From: Zygaena filipendulae
Taxonomy: Eukaryota; Arthropoda; Insecta; Lepidoptera; Zygaenidae
Length of the DNA stretch: 64,000 bases
Assembly: GCA_907165275.2 (NCBI GenBank)
Contig: OU015649.1
Location: 15,716,001-15,780,000 of the forward strand
Direction: 5' to 3'
Part shown: in pieces, positions 46,744 to 57,066 of the stretch
Layout: each line of letters starts with the position of its first letter
How positions within the stretch are numbered: position 1 is the stretch's first letter
Translations under genes and position numbers: made by a program
Notes under the pieces: model-generated
Told to the model about the DNA's origin: nothing
Databases searched by the model: none
Seen by the model: the letters and a program-made list of their open reading frames with translations, nothing else

Positions 46744-46926
46744 CTAGCGTTTCCTCGTGGTAATTTCGGTGATCCCGCAAGAATTCGCGGTTAAAAAGCA
46801 CCCTACATATACGTAATTCTCATGTAGGTATAAGTTATATTATTAAAATCCATTCCGTAGTTTTTGCGTGAAAGAGTAACAAATATCTATACATACAAAT
46901 TTTCGAGTTTATTATATTAGTAAGGA
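46744..46926 (-). mobile_element. Helitron-like element, diverged
   Basis: CTAGCGTTTCCTCGTGG at the 3' side and TTTATTATATTAGTAAGGA at the 5' side. Confidence 0.7.
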
Positions 46927-46954
46927 TTAAAATAACTAACTAAAAAAAACGCAA

Positions 46955-47002
46955 AAAAATTACGGAACCCTCGGCGCACGGCTCGGACTCGCACTTGACC
47001 GT
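46955..47002 (+). repeat. fragment of the CTCGCACTTGG-ending repeat
   Basis: ACGGAACCCTCGGCGCACGG followed by CTCGGACTCGCACTTGACCG, related to the end of the repeat at 19680-19870. Confidence 0.5.
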
Positions 47003-47449
47003 GTTGTTTCTTTATCATTCTCATGCGACGACGCCACTCGCCCGACGTGGGCGCGTGCTATCTTATAAACTGCACACGAGCCTCGAAAGACATCGTGCCT
47101 CAATTACTTGTCGATAAATCACGACACATTATCAGCGGGGCCATTCGTTCCGCTAATGGCCGACAGCGGTTATGGCTTCAGAAGGCGCAGTCACCCCGCT
47201 CCCACTCCCGCTCCCACTCTACACGCTGCGTCTGGCCCGGAGCCGGACACCGAATCACCGTAAATCACCTGAATAACGCCATCCAACGTCCACTAAGTTA
47301 TTTAGTATGTGGTAAGTTTGTGTCATTTTGTTTATTGGCTATTTGCTGTCGTATATATACAGAGTGTAAGGTTACGGAGGACGTGGTGAAGGAGAGTATT
47401 TCCGGAATTTAGTTTCAACTATATTGAAATAAAAAAAAAATATAAAATT
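47003..47449. other. GC-rich unique island
   Basis: 47020-47280 is GC-rich and unrelated to any repeat in the window. It includes a doubled CCGCTCCCACTC (47196-47219). The 129-codon frame (47023-47412) has no domain I recognise. Candidate regulatory DNA or an unrecognised exon. Confidence 0.35.
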
Positions 47450-47580
47450 ACGAGCTGTCCCCCGCGGGACAGGTTCAGGGATGAAAAGGACAAAGGAAAA
47501 GAACTTTTCATTCCGGAATTCCCGCGAAATTAACGTGAATGTAACCACAGGGAATTGCCTTGTAAATAAATAAACTCATA
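47450..47580. mobile_element. decayed Helitron-like fragment
   Basis: CGAGCTGTCCCCCGCGGGAC, then TTCCGGAATTCCCGCGAAAT and GTAACCACAGGGAATTGCC. Mixed orientation words suggest two decayed ends. Confidence 0.45.
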
Positions 47581-47971
47581 TTCACATTTATAAAACTAAG
47601 TATTGTAAGTAAAAACAAACTATGTGCAGTCCTCGTAAGGAACGAAGTTCCTCACGCCTGTTCTTTAATTTCAAATGTATTTTTTTTATCAGAAAAAAGT
47701 CACAAGTCACATTTAACTAACACATTATGATGTAGACAGGAATGGTGGCCAAAGCTTAACGACAGTCTCGATTCGTATGAATGCTTTTTCTGGCGTGACG
47801 CACTACCATCTTTACGAGTTAACTACTACCACAAGCCGCAGTTCTTCGTTTTAATAATATTTACGAAAGTTGAAAGTTCTTTCTTGGCTATATTTTTATT
47901 GTTTACACGTGAGCGTGAACAATCAAGGGTTTGAATAAGTACCTCGTTACAACCTTACAACCTGTATAACA
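47581..47971. other. unique DNA, no feature recognised
   Basis: AT-rich. Confidence 0.5.
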
Positions 47972-48193
47972 TCCTACTAATATTATAAACGCAAAATTTG
48001 TAAGTATGTATGAATGGATGGATGAATGGATGGATGTTTGTTACTCTTTCACGCAAAAACTACTGGATGTATTGAAATGAAACTTTTCAATAACATAGTT
48101 TATATATCAGATTAACACATAGGGTACTTTTTATCCCGAAATTCCCGCGGGAACTCTTAAATTAACGCGGGTGAAACCGCGGGGCACAACTAG
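47972..48193 (+). mobile_element. Helitron-like element
   Basis: Starts TCCTACTAATATTATAAACG, contains a TGGA repeat (48013-48040) and ends GGCACAACTAG. Confidence 0.85.
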
Positions 48194-48650
48194 TATAGTA
48201 ATATAGCTTCTTAATTTGGAACCGGAACTTGTGCGGATCGAATTAAACGCTCGTGTATTCCAAATATTTATCGTGCGGCGTGTCGGTGGCAAATCCGGTG
48301 GGCGCATTGTAGTTAGTTAGCTGTCAAACGGACCGTAACGGCACCGAACGACCGGCCCGGCCGCCGCACACTGTGTCATTGTTCCGAATGTTTGCCGCGC
48401 AAACTGTCCGGACACCGTTCGACCTCTAACCTAACCTAAATTAAATACACCGCCGAACGGCGCTCCGCCATTGGTTTAGCTTGGTTTGGTAATTTAGAAT
48501 CAAACATGGCCACGTTTTATGCGACTCCTTGCTTAATTACTATTCTCGATATTTCAAAATTCAAACCTAAATTTTACTGAACGTAAATTGGGTTTTTGAA
48601 ATGGCTGAGTCGCTATTTCCCGCAGTTTCACGCATGAACTTCAGGGTTTC
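48194..48650. other. GC-rich unique island
   Basis: About 48250-48475 is GC-rich (ACGACCGGCCCGGCCGCC) with no repeat partner in the window. Two CCTAA units near 48429-48438. Confidence 0.4.
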
Positions 48651-48654
48651 ACCT

Positions 48655-48840
48655 AGAATCATTTATTTATTGTTAACACATACGGCACAGGACCAATTAC
48701 AATGGTTAACAAATACTAGTAGGCCTTGCATACAACTCCTCACACATCTTCAGACACACAGACAAGAGTTCCATCCACTCATCGGCAAACAAATCAGACC
48801 CAGGGTGGGCTCTCAGGAAGAAGTAAGTTAAAAAGTATCT
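48655..48840 (-). mobile_element. 5'-truncated LINE fragment
   Basis: On the minus strand a frame reads FFLRAHPGSDLFADEWMELL, resembling the end of the LINE frame at 42570, then runs into GTTAACAATAAATAAATG. Very short; inactive. Confidence 0.55.
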
Positions 48841-49033
48841 ACCTGTTGGCTCTTTAACAAAATTTTGTTCTTCACAACAATATTAATTGGTAAAGCAATG
48901 AATATTTTTTTGTCAAAAGTTATAAGGTGTCTCAAATGCACTTGGATGTAGGTGAAACCACGAGCATCGACTAGTTACGAGTATTTTATATATATAAGAC
49001 GTTTGAAATGTGATCACTTTGAAATCCCTACTT

Positions 49034-49250
49034 TCCTACTAATATTATAAATGCGGAAGTAACTCGGTCTGTCTGTCTGTCTGCTACGTTTTCGCGTTTG
49101 AACGGCTCAATCGATCATTATAAATTTTTGCTTACACGTTGTCAGGGGTACAGAGAAAAGTATACCCTATAAGCTATAGGGTACTTTTCATCCCGGAATT
49201 CCCGCGGGAACTTCGATACTAACGCGGGTGAAATCGCGGGGAACAGCTAG
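49034..49250 (+). mobile_element. Helitron-like element
   Basis: Starts TCCTACTAATATTATAAATG, carries a GTCT microsatellite (49068-49082) and ends GAACAGCTAG. A CCTATAAGCTATAGG palindrome lies inside. Confidence 0.85.
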
Positions 49251-49390
49251 TAATAATATCATTTTCTATTGTTTAGATTAATCGACACTTGCAGGGAGTC
49301 CATTGTAACCTGTTTGCAAAATAATTAAATTTTGGATCGGTTTCATGTTACAGCCATGGCAAGTGGACTCTAGGCTTGAAATAGAATGAA

Positions 49391-49677
49391 CTAGCTGTCC
49401 GCCGCGGTTTTGCCCTCGTTTATTTCGGAGATCCAAGGATAACAGTACCCTATACCCTTATTTCTTTTCGGTACTTCTGACGACGTATATTCTGCAGAAT
49501 TTTGTGCAGTTTCACCAGCATTAATTTCAGAGTTTCCGAGGGAATTGCGAGATAAAAAGTACCCAATGTCCTTTTCTGTACCCCATGACAACTGTACGCA
49601 AACATTCATGATGATCGGTTGAGCCGTTGAGGCGTGAAAGCGTAACAAACAAACTTTCGCATATAAAAAAGTAAGGA
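49391..49677 (-). mobile_element. Helitron-like element, doubled body
   Basis: CTAGCTGTCCGCCGCGG at the 3' side. The hairpin-plus-body block recurs (TTTCGGAGATCC... and TTCAGAGTTTCCGAGGG...). The 5' side ends AAAAAAGTAAGGA. Confidence 0.75.
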
Positions 49678-49706
49678 TTCACTCAATCAGCTTAATACCA
49701 TAGTGG

Positions 49707-50202
49707 TAGATAGTAATAACAATAATCCACTTCACAACACACAGATCTACTTGATCCCACACTAAGCTATTATTAGTTTGTGTCGTGGTAACCAAGCAAA
49801 CGTGGTATATACTACATAGAATTACATATCTTAATCTAATATATATAAATCACGTGTCACGTTGTTTGTCCGCGATGGACTCCGAAACTACTGAACGGGT
49901 TTTGATCAAATTTTGTAACCGTTTATAATATGATCCAACTTAAAAGATAGGATAGTTTTTATCCCGGAATCCCCTTGGGAACTGAAGGACATAGAGTACT
50001 TTTTCCCGCAACCTCCGCGAGAACTCCGAAATTACCGCGGATGAAATCGCGGGGGACAGCTAGTATTTATACTATAGAACACACCCAAACTGGAAAATGG
50101 AACCCTGTGTTCATCACACAAAGTCCACCCCCGCCGGGAATCGAACCCGGAACCCCTTGATTAGCGAGTAGGCATGGTGACCTCTGTGCCAATCGGGTCG
50201 TC
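49707..50202 (-). mobile_element. tRNA-derived SINE, copy 3, split by a Helitron
   Basis: The 3' part is 49707-49834 and the 5' head, with B box complement GGAATCGAACC and A box complement, is about 50064-50202. Between them sits a complete Helitron-like element, so the SINE was there first. Confidence 0.85.
49835..50063 (+). mobile_element. Helitron-like element inserted in a SINE
   Basis: Starts TCTAATATATATAAATCACG and ends GGGGGACAGCTAG. It lies between an A and a T of the SINE without a target duplication, as Helitrons do. Confidence 0.9.
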
Positions 50203-50494
50203 AATCGGTAGATAGTAGTAGAAATACCCATTAGGTAGTTTTAGTCAATCGTTTACATTCACTGTTAATTTGTGCGATCGAAAAAAAGCAAATATAAATC
50301 ATTTTTGTCGTTCCGTGAGGCGATTAGTCTAGATTTATTCCTCTTTGGTGATCCGAGTCCGAGGTCGATGGAGCCCGAAATAGAAATCGGAGACACGTCA
50401 ATGCAACCCTGAAAAGAATGATGTTGAACAAAATATACCTATGACAATAATAGCTGTCTCGCGTGAATATGTCGCACCGTACAATGTTAACAAT

Positions 50495-50794
50495 ATATAT
50501 ACTATAATAAAAGAGTAGAATCCGCGATTCTGGACATTGAATATTTTTACCCAAAATTGAGAGGAGTGATAAAATAAGAGTAACCAAGCCCAAAAAAAAA
50601 GTTTTTCAAATTCTTTTCTGTCTGTCTGTCTGTTCGCGATAATCTCCGCATCTACTGAACTGTCATGCGGTTTTCACAGGTAGATTAGGCTTAGCCTGGA
50701 GCTACATATAGGCTACATATTGAAATCGGATGTCGGGAAAAACAGTTGTTGTATAAAAACCTTTCGCTCGGGTGAAACCGCGGGGCACAGCTAG
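50495..50794 (+). mobile_element. Helitron-like element, AGAGTAGAATCC subfamily
   Basis: Colinear with 31429-31737. The 3' end is CACAGCTAG. Its 5' TC is replaced by a TA run. Confidence 0.8.
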
Positions 50795-50829
50795 TATGTA
50801 TATAATTGACAGAGCTATCTTATTAGTTA

Positions 50830-51131
50830 CTAGCTGTGCCCCGCGGTTTCTCACGAGTGAGTTTCGGTATTCCTGCATGATCTATTTTTAATTTAAAATA
50901 AAAGTAGCCTTAGTTACTCCTTATAACATCAGCTATCTGCAAGTGAAAGTCCCGTTGAAATTGGTCCAGCCGTTTCAGAGATTAGGAACAAACTGACAGA
51001 CAGATAGACAAAAAAAATGTTTTTTTTTTTTGTAGGAAATACCGTATATAATTTCATATGCATTTAGTGAAAAGCTGTTACAAACAGACACTTCAATTAT
51101 ATTTACCTTTATGTATATGTAGATGTATAGA
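50830..51131 (-). mobile_element. Helitron-like element, TAACAGCTTTTCAC subfamily
   Basis: CTAGCTGTGCCCCGCGG starts it and ATGTATAGA ends it. A 13-T run is at about 51018-51031. Its 3' end faces that of the previous element 35 bp away. Confidence 0.8.
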
Positions 51132-51150
51132 TTTAATAACACTTCATTAA

Positions 51151-51290
51151 GAAGAAGAAGAAGAAGAAAATACATTTATTTCAGCACAACACACAAGAAA
51201 ATTAATTACACATAGATCCACTTGATCTCACACTAAGCTATTAGCTTGTCTCGTGGAAAACACGTGTAAGCAACACGTGGTATACTCGTA
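51151..51290 (-). mobile_element. SINE 3' part, copy 4, next to a GAA microsatellite
   Basis: GAAGAAGAAG run at 51151-51168, then ATCCACTTGATCTCACACTA and GTCTCGTGG, as in the 3' portion of SINE copy 3. Confidence 0.65.
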
Positions 51291-51479
51291 TAAACAGATT
51301 TTTAATAATTCGTTAATTTTGATACATGGTTAAGAGAGATATGGCGTTTCCACAAAAAAAAAATCTCCATTGAACTGTAATAATTTTTTTTGGCCATTGG
51401 CATTGGCCGTTGGTTGGTTTACTTCCAGTTTTAGCCCAGAAAAGTACTAAATAGGTATATAAAGGCCTTTTTCACACCA

Positions 51480-51848
51480 CATGCTCGACAATGCCGAATT
51501 ATATGTCATGTAAACCTTACCGAAAGCAAGACATTATATCTCTTGGCTTTAGCCGGGTTATAATGTTCTATTGAATTTCATTATAACCCGCTGGTCAATA
51601 ATGTGATTTTCACTTTCATAATTCTTATTGCTATGTCCATAACGTCTCATTTCGCTAAACAGAATGTGTTCTCAGCGGGCGCGGCCAACTCGATTTTCGA
51701 AGACCGAAGCCGTGGCCCACTAGATTCGCAGTGAGACGAACTTCATTTGTTTGTCAAATCGAGTAGGCCACGCCAGCTGAAAGAAGTGGCTATATAGGAT
51801 CTACTAAGCCTGGTTTTTTATTGTCTCGCATTATGTGAGAAAAGTAGA
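51480..51848. other. unique DNA with two hairpins
   Basis: CGGGTTATAATG / CATTATAACCCG at about 51560-51595, and GGCCAACTCGATTT / AAATCGAGTAGGCC (51683-51696 with 51756-51769, 13 of 14 paired). They may be ends of unrecognised elements. Confidence 0.5.
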
Positions 51849-52058
51849 GTATACACCACAGGGATAAAACTGTTTTTTTCTTGGGCGCTTGAATCCCTCA
51901 CTGCACTCAGAACTCAATCTTAATTCCCTCCCTTTGGTCGGGAATTAACTTATAACACCCTCGCTGCGCTCGGGAGTTAAATTTGGAGTCCTTCGTTATG
52001 TTCAGGATTCAATGTAGCGCCCGTGACATAAAACAGTGCTTTATCCCCTTGGTGTATA
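51849..52058. mobile_element. MITE with TATACACCA inverted ends
   Basis: About 28-bp imperfect inverted ends: GTATACACCACAGGGATAAA on the left, TTATACACCAAGGGGATAAA on the other strand at the right. The interior holds several near-repeats of the CTCGCTGCGCTCGGGAGTTA type. Confidence 0.65.
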
Positions 52059-52440
52059 ATCTACTATTACGGCACATTATTTTCTCATTTAAAAGTAACC
52101 CCTCACCAGGAGATGAATGATATCTAACCAAATCATTAATTACCTACCTCAATTAGAGAATGAATACCTATTTAGTTGAAACTTGAAATCCCTTTTGTTC
52201 CAAATATTTACTTAATACTATCAAACAAAATATTAGGGGTTCAAACGTTTTAAAATAGCTACGGGTTTAATTTCTTAGTAAGCTATTAATTAACTTTCAG
52301 AGGAACACCAAATACCAAGATGGAACAATCAAAACCATATTACTTAAGTAAGATTACACGATGAAATCCGAAATTGCTTGTCTATTCACAAAGTAATAGA
52401 AAAATTCTTTTGTATCGCAAAAAGCCGGCGTTAAATGACC
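52059..52440. other. unique DNA, no feature recognised
   Basis: AT-rich. Confidence 0.5.
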
Positions 52441-52677
52441 TGAGGGGCTATTATGTAACTTTTATTTCTATCATTTTTTGGTTGCAATTAAAAAACATGG
52501 CGGTTTTGCGATTACAATATGCATGTTTTGAGACCTAGAATATCTAGCAATTAACCAAAATGAACATATTTCAAAAGTTGAAACTGCCTAAACATGATTA
52601 ATTATTTACAAAATCGATATTTTTCTGATTGAAACTGAAATATTATGATAGCAACAAAAGTTACTTAATTGCTCTGC
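52441..52677 (+). mobile_element. MITE with GGGCWATTATGTAAC ends, copy 3
   Basis: Left TGAGGGGCTATTATGTAACT, right complement AGAGCAATTAAGTAACTTTT. All three copies in the window lie in the same orientation. Confidence 0.75.
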
Positions 52678-52769
52678 TGTTAACCCGTTAAAAAGGTTTC
52701 CCCACACAAATTCATGCGAATACGTACCTACTACTGTTCGAAAATGAAAGATATTAACAAAAAAAATTA

Positions 52770-52965
52770 CCGGTCGCAAAGCACCTAACGGTGTGTTCCG
52801 GCAGCCCCACTTAAAAGCCAGTTCCCATCCCCATTCCAGGTCGGCAACGCACCTGCAATCTGCACGCCTTCTGGTGTTGCAGATGTCCATGGGCAGCGGT
52901 AATCACTTAGCATCAGGTGTACCACTTGCCCGTTTGCCCCCTATGACATAAAAAATATATATATT
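52770..52965 (+). mobile_element. retroposon 3' tail (CACTTAGCATCAGGTGTACC)
   Basis: GTTCCGGCAGCCCCAC..., then AATCACTTAGCATCAGGTGTACCACTTGCCCGTTTGCC and an AT-rich tail. I recognise the CATCAGGTG...CGTTTGCC ending as a frequent lepidopteran LINE or SINE terminus; the family is not certain. Confidence 0.6.
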
Positions 52966-53534
52966 GCCACTCATACAATTATATTATATTTTTATATATA
53001 GATACTGCAGGGTGATAAATTAAATTTTTCCCCCATCAATGTGGAACGGCACGCGTTATATTGCGCATCTGCGAACACAAACAAATTGGATGGGAATTGC
53101 AAAAAAAGCAACAAAATCGACTCGTATGTCCGAAATTGATTTAGAAAAGAGACACCGCGCCGTTCGCTCCAACGGCGGCGTTCATGACTAATATTTACTT
53201 AGGAATTGAAATGATAAATAATTCATTCGTCCACCCGAAAAGTCGCAGATCAGCATATTTGCAGTAAAGTCTCACGTCTATTTGTAATGTCGCCATCGAA
53301 AACTGATAGCAATCTGTTCTTCTTCGACGTAAAAGCTATTCACGTTTTGTTGTAGACGAGACTCATTCAGCATGTAAGAAAATAAAAACCCTGTACTGAA
53401 AGGAATATTTTAGTTATTTATCATGTTGATTTGGCAGGTTACGTGTAAGCCTCTTCAATTCTATAGATTTTCTTTTACAAAGCGGATAAATAGGATATTT
53501 TCTAATATATATAACATTATAGTGTTATGTTTTG
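52966..53534. other. unique DNA, no feature recognised
   Basis: No repeat or exon recognised up to the gypsy insertion. Confidence 0.45.
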
Positions 53535-53538
53535 TCCT

Positions 53539-53815
53539 TATGGGTGGCTTGCAGTGCACCCATATTTTATCGATCAAGGTCTCAGGCGAAGGGTTTAGTG
53601 ATACGCTTCAGGAGATACAAATATTTATATTGAAAACATAACATAAAGTGAGAAATACTGCAGAATTCTTATTAGACGACATAAGCGGTAATGGCCGAAT
53701 TCATGGCGGGTTGCGTAGTGACGCGCCCGCTAGTGTTGCTAGTTTCGTGTCCGAAAAGGGGTGCGTTCCGAAACTCTCGCGCACCACGCGCGGGACGTTC
53801 GTGAACGCCACCACA
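53539..53815 (-). repeat. gypsy 3' LTR
   Basis: On the element strand it begins TGTGGTGGCGTTC and ends CCACCCATA. If the last two bases belong to the flank, the LTR is 275 bp. No difference from the other LTR was found by eye. Confidence 0.9.
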
Positions 53816-53828
53816 TCACCCCCCCACC
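53816..53828 (-). promoter_or_regulatory. polypurine tract
   Basis: GGTGGGGGGGTGA on the element strand, directly before the 3' LTR. It primes plus-strand DNA synthesis. Confidence 0.85.
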
Positions 53829-53844
53829 GAGAGAAAAAGGTCAA

Positions 53845-56800
53845 TCAAAGATCTAATGGTCGGGTAAAACGTACTTTTCGGCCCGCACGCGTAGTGTAAC
53901 TCTTAGATGGAGGTAGAGGATTGGCAGCATGGGGTGCCGAAGGGTTTGCAGTTTCTGGTGTCGCTGTGGGAGCAGAAGAATTATCTGGTGTCGCCGTGGG
54001 ATAAGAAGAATTATCAGGTGTTTTTGTAAAAGATGAAAGGTTAGTGGGTGTATCTATGTAAGCGGGTTTTACGCGGTCTACACTCACTGTTACGTTCTTG
54101 CTCCCTATAATTAGCGTTAGTGTTTTGTCAGTACGGCTAGTCACAGGATAGGGGCCCGAGTAAGGGGATTCTAAAGGTGGTTTTACGTGATCAGCGCGTA
54201 AAAAGACGTGAGAAGCCGATGCGAGGTCTTTGAAAATAAAAATTTTGGCTTGACCATGATTGGACGCAGGAACGGGTCTAAGATCTGACATCACCCTACT
54301 CAATTGGGTTGCGAAATCTGAAGGATCTACGGGAGCGTTTTTGTTCGAAGGAGGGACGACCATTTCGCCCGGGAGCCGAAGGGGCTCTCCGTAGACCAAA
54401 TCCGCCGACGAAGCTTTAAGGTCTTCCTTTAACGCCGCGCGCATACCTAAGAGCACCAGGGGTAGGGCCTTGATCCATGACTCGTTGTGGCACTTCAGGG
54501 AAGCTTTCAACTGCCTATGAAGGCGCTCTACCATACCGTTCGCACATGGATGGTAACTGGTAGTGCGTAACTTCTTGGTGCCAAACTGCAACATAAGTTT
54601 ACCAAAGAGATCGGATTCAAATTGTCTTCCTTGGTCTGTTGTGATATGAGTAGGAAGACCAAAACGGGAGACCCATCCGCTTATTAATGTGTCGGCTGTC
54701 TCTTCTGCGGTAATACCACGCATTGGCCAAGCTTCCGGCCAGCGGGTATATCTATCGACCGCTGTAAGAAGATAACGACAGCCATCGCAAACTGGGAGAG
54801 GACCCACAATGTCGATGTGGATGTGCTTAAAACGCCCAGAGGGGACTCCAAAACTACCTAAGGGAGAAGAAATGTGTCTTGTAATTTTGTTGCGTTGACA
54901 TGACAAGCAAGAACGAGCCCAGGCACGGGTATCTCGCTGTATGGACGGCCACACGAATCTATCTGCGACTAAACGGGATGTAGCTCGAATGCCTGGATGA
55001 CTCAATTCGTGGAGTTTGTCAAAGAACTTGCGCCTGAAGGGTTCTGTAAGAAATGGTCGAGGCTTACCAGTAGACGTGTCACAAATGATGGTGACGTCCG
55101 TGCCCGGAAGAGTGACCTTTTCTAACTTCAACGAAGTGCCACGACTTTGTAAGTCAAGGAGTTCACTGTCATTTTCTTGAGATTCAGCAAGAGCTGTGTA
55201 ATCATGTTCTAGAGAAATGGCCTCGATACGCGACATTGTATCAGCGACGATGTTATCTACACCTTTAATATGCCGGATGTCCGTAGTGAACTGAGAGATA
55301 AAAGATAACTGGTTGAGCTGAGATGGAGGTAGCTTTTCTCTGCGTTGTATGAAAGCATATAACAGGGGTTTGTGGTCCGTAAATATCGTGCAATGTTGAG
55401 CTTCCAATATATGACGGAAATGTTGTACGGCCTCATAAACAGCCAAGAGTTCCCTGTAATACGCTGGCCAGGATGATTGGCGAGAAGACAATTTTTTACT
55501 GAAAAATGCTAAAGGTTGCCAATCCTGTCCAACCCGCTGTTGTAGACAAGCTCCGATTTGGGTACTCGATGCATCTGTGAAAAGACCTAAAGGGGCATTT
55601 GGTATCGGATGTGCAAGCTGAGTAGCCAAAGTGAGACTGTCTTTGCACTCAAAGAAAGCGCGTTCCAGGTCTTGGGTCCAAGGGACGGGTTTAGCGCCCT
55701 TGAGTTTAGTGTCTGCTAGAATGTTTACCAACGGCGCCTGCATTTCAGCTGCTCGAGGTAAAAATTGACGATAATAGTTGATCATACCCAGAAACCTGCG
55801 AAGACCTTGTACTGTTTTGGGTAAAGGATATTCCTGGAGGGCAGATATCCGTTCTGGAGGGGGACTAGTACCATATTTTGACACGCGGTAACCCAAAAAG
55901 ATTACTTCTTTAGCTCCTAATACGCATTTTGAAGGGTTTATTACAACACCGTAATCGGTCAACCTCTGGAAAAGGATGCGAAGATGCCGGGCGTGCTCCT
56001 CGGCGTTGCAGGAGAATACAAGGATGTCATCAACATACGGAAAGCAGAAGTCCAGATCTCTAACGACTTCATCCATGAATCGCTGAAAAGTTTGTCCAGC
56101 ATTTCGTAATCCGAACGTCATATAGGGAAACTCGAACAAACCGAATGGGGTGATTATAGCCGTTTTGCAAATGTCATCGGGATGTACCGGTATTTGTTGG
56201 TACGCCTTAACGAGGTCGAGAGTGCTAAAAATGGTTGCACCTGCGAGGCTGTGACTGAAATCACCTATATGACGCACGGGATATCGATCGGGGACAGTTC
56301 TAGCATTTAAAGCGCGGTAATCGCCGCACGGACGCCAGGTGTTGTCCCGTTTCGGTGTGAGGTGTAGAGGCGAAGACCAAGGACTCTTGGAAGCCCTCGC
56401 TGTACCACAGTCTACCATGTCCTTAAAAGCTTTTTTAGCGGCCAGGAGTTTTTGGGGTCCAAGACGACGAGATCGACAGGAGACGGGTGGACCGTCTGTT
56501 GTTTTTATATAATGCACAGTATTATGCTTGATGTCTCTCTGGAGTCCTGGTGGTCGAGTAATGGAGGCAAACTCTGTAAGCAACTGACCAAACTGCGAAT
56601 CAGGGGAAATGGATACCGCCTTGACGCTGGCCTGTTCGATAGACGCTATTGAGGTAGGAGTGGAGAGGCCGGTTATACCATCTAGCAATCGTTTGTTGCG
56701 GCAGTCAGGGAGCAAGTGATAGTGAGAAAGAAAATCTGAACCGATAATGGCAGTATTTACGTCCGCGACGATAAAATGCCATTTGAATTCACGACGGAGA

Positions 56801-57066
56801 CCCAAATTGAGGCTCATTGAAAGACTTCCATATGTCTTAATCGTACTACCGTTAGCTGCATTAAGTTCATAACCGGACGGCTGACATTTACCGCTCAGAA
56901 GTTTGCGAGGGAAGCAACAAAGATCTGATCCAGTGTCGATCAGAAACTTTATTTTGCTTCTTTGGTCGATAATGAAAAAACGGCGGCCCGGTAAGAAACA
57001 GTCAGCAGCCGCCTTTACTGACTGTTGGTCTTGTTTTCCGGTTTCCAGGAACAAGGGTTGATGCAC
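53845..57066 (-). CDS. pol: gypsy Pol polyprotein (protease, RT, RNase H, integrase)
   Basis: 1073 residues with no internal stop. The aspartic protease has DTG at 44-46. The reverse transcriptase runs about 195-385 with catalytic D284 and YVDD 344-347. RNase H runs about 490-615 with D498, E539, D564 and D609. The integrase zinc finger is H686-x3-H690-x29-C720-x2-C723; the core has D752, D811 and E847 (D-58-D-35-E). The C-terminal region ends with short TPDNSS and TATP repeats (about 1015-1045); no chromodomain is seen. It has no ATG near its start (the first codon given is GTG), and a stop lies two codons upstream. It overlaps gag in the -1 frame and is presumably made by -1 frameshifting. 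All key residues are present. Confidence 0.95.
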   Translation of the reverse strand: MHQPLFLETGKQDQQSVKAAADCFLPGRRFFIIDQRSKIKFLIDTGSDLCCFPRKLLSGKCQPSGYELNAANGSTIKTYGSLSMSLNLGLRREFKWHFIVADVNTAIIGSDFLSHYHLLPDCRNKRLLDGITGLSTPTSIASIEQASVKAVSISPDSQFGQLLTEFASITRPPGLQRDIKHNTVHYIKTTDGPPVSCRSRRLGPQKLLAAKKAFKDMVDCGTARASKSPWSSPLHLTPKRDNTWRPCGDYRALNARTVPDRYPVRHIGDFSHSLAGATIFSTLDLVKAYQQIPVHPDDICKTAIITPFGLFEFPYMTFGLRNAGQTFQRFMDEVVRDLDFCFPYVDDILVFSCNAEEHARHLRILFQRLTDYGVVINPSKCVLGAKEVIFLGYRVSKYGTSPPPERISALQEYPLPKTVQGLRRFLGMINYYRQFLPRAAEMQAPLVNILADTKLKGAKPVPWTQDLERAFFECKDSLTLATQLAHPIPNAPLGLFTDASSTQIGACLQQRVGQDWQPLAFFSKKLSSRQSSWPAYYRELLAVYEAVQHFRHILEAQHCTIFTDHKPLLYAFIQRREKLPPSQLNQLSFISQFTTDIRHIKGVDNIVADTMSRIEAISLEHDYTALAESQENDSELLDLQSRGTSLKLEKVTLPGTDVTIICDTSTGKPRPFLTEPFRRKFFDKLHELSHPGIRATSRLVADRFVWPSIQRDTRAWARSCLSCQRNKITRHISSPLGSFGVPSGRFKHIHIDIVGPLPVCDGCRYLLTAVDRYTRWPEAWPMRGITAEETADTLISGWVSRFGLPTHITTDQGRQFESDLFGKLMLQFGTKKLRTTSYHPCANGMVERLHRQLKASLKCHNESWIKALPLVLLGMRAALKEDLKASSADLVYGEPLRLPGEMVVPPSNKNAPVDPSDFATQLSRVMSDLRPVPASNHGQAKIFIFKDLASASHVFLRADHVKPPLESPYSGPYPVTSRTDKTLTLIIGSKNVTVSVDRVKPAYIDTPTNLSSFTKTPDNSSYPTATPDNSSAPTATPETANPSAPHAANPLPPSKSYTTRAGRKVRFTRPLDL

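Noticed and set aside
53845..54100. envelope or chromodomain at the pol end
   Set aside because: No third ORF follows pol, and the C-terminal tail is a Thr/Pro/Asn/Ser-rich repeat without chromodomain signature.
56452..56652. plus-strand ORFs across gag and pol (also 57136-57375 and 57433-57849)
   Set aside because: Antisense shadows of the gypsy coding frames.
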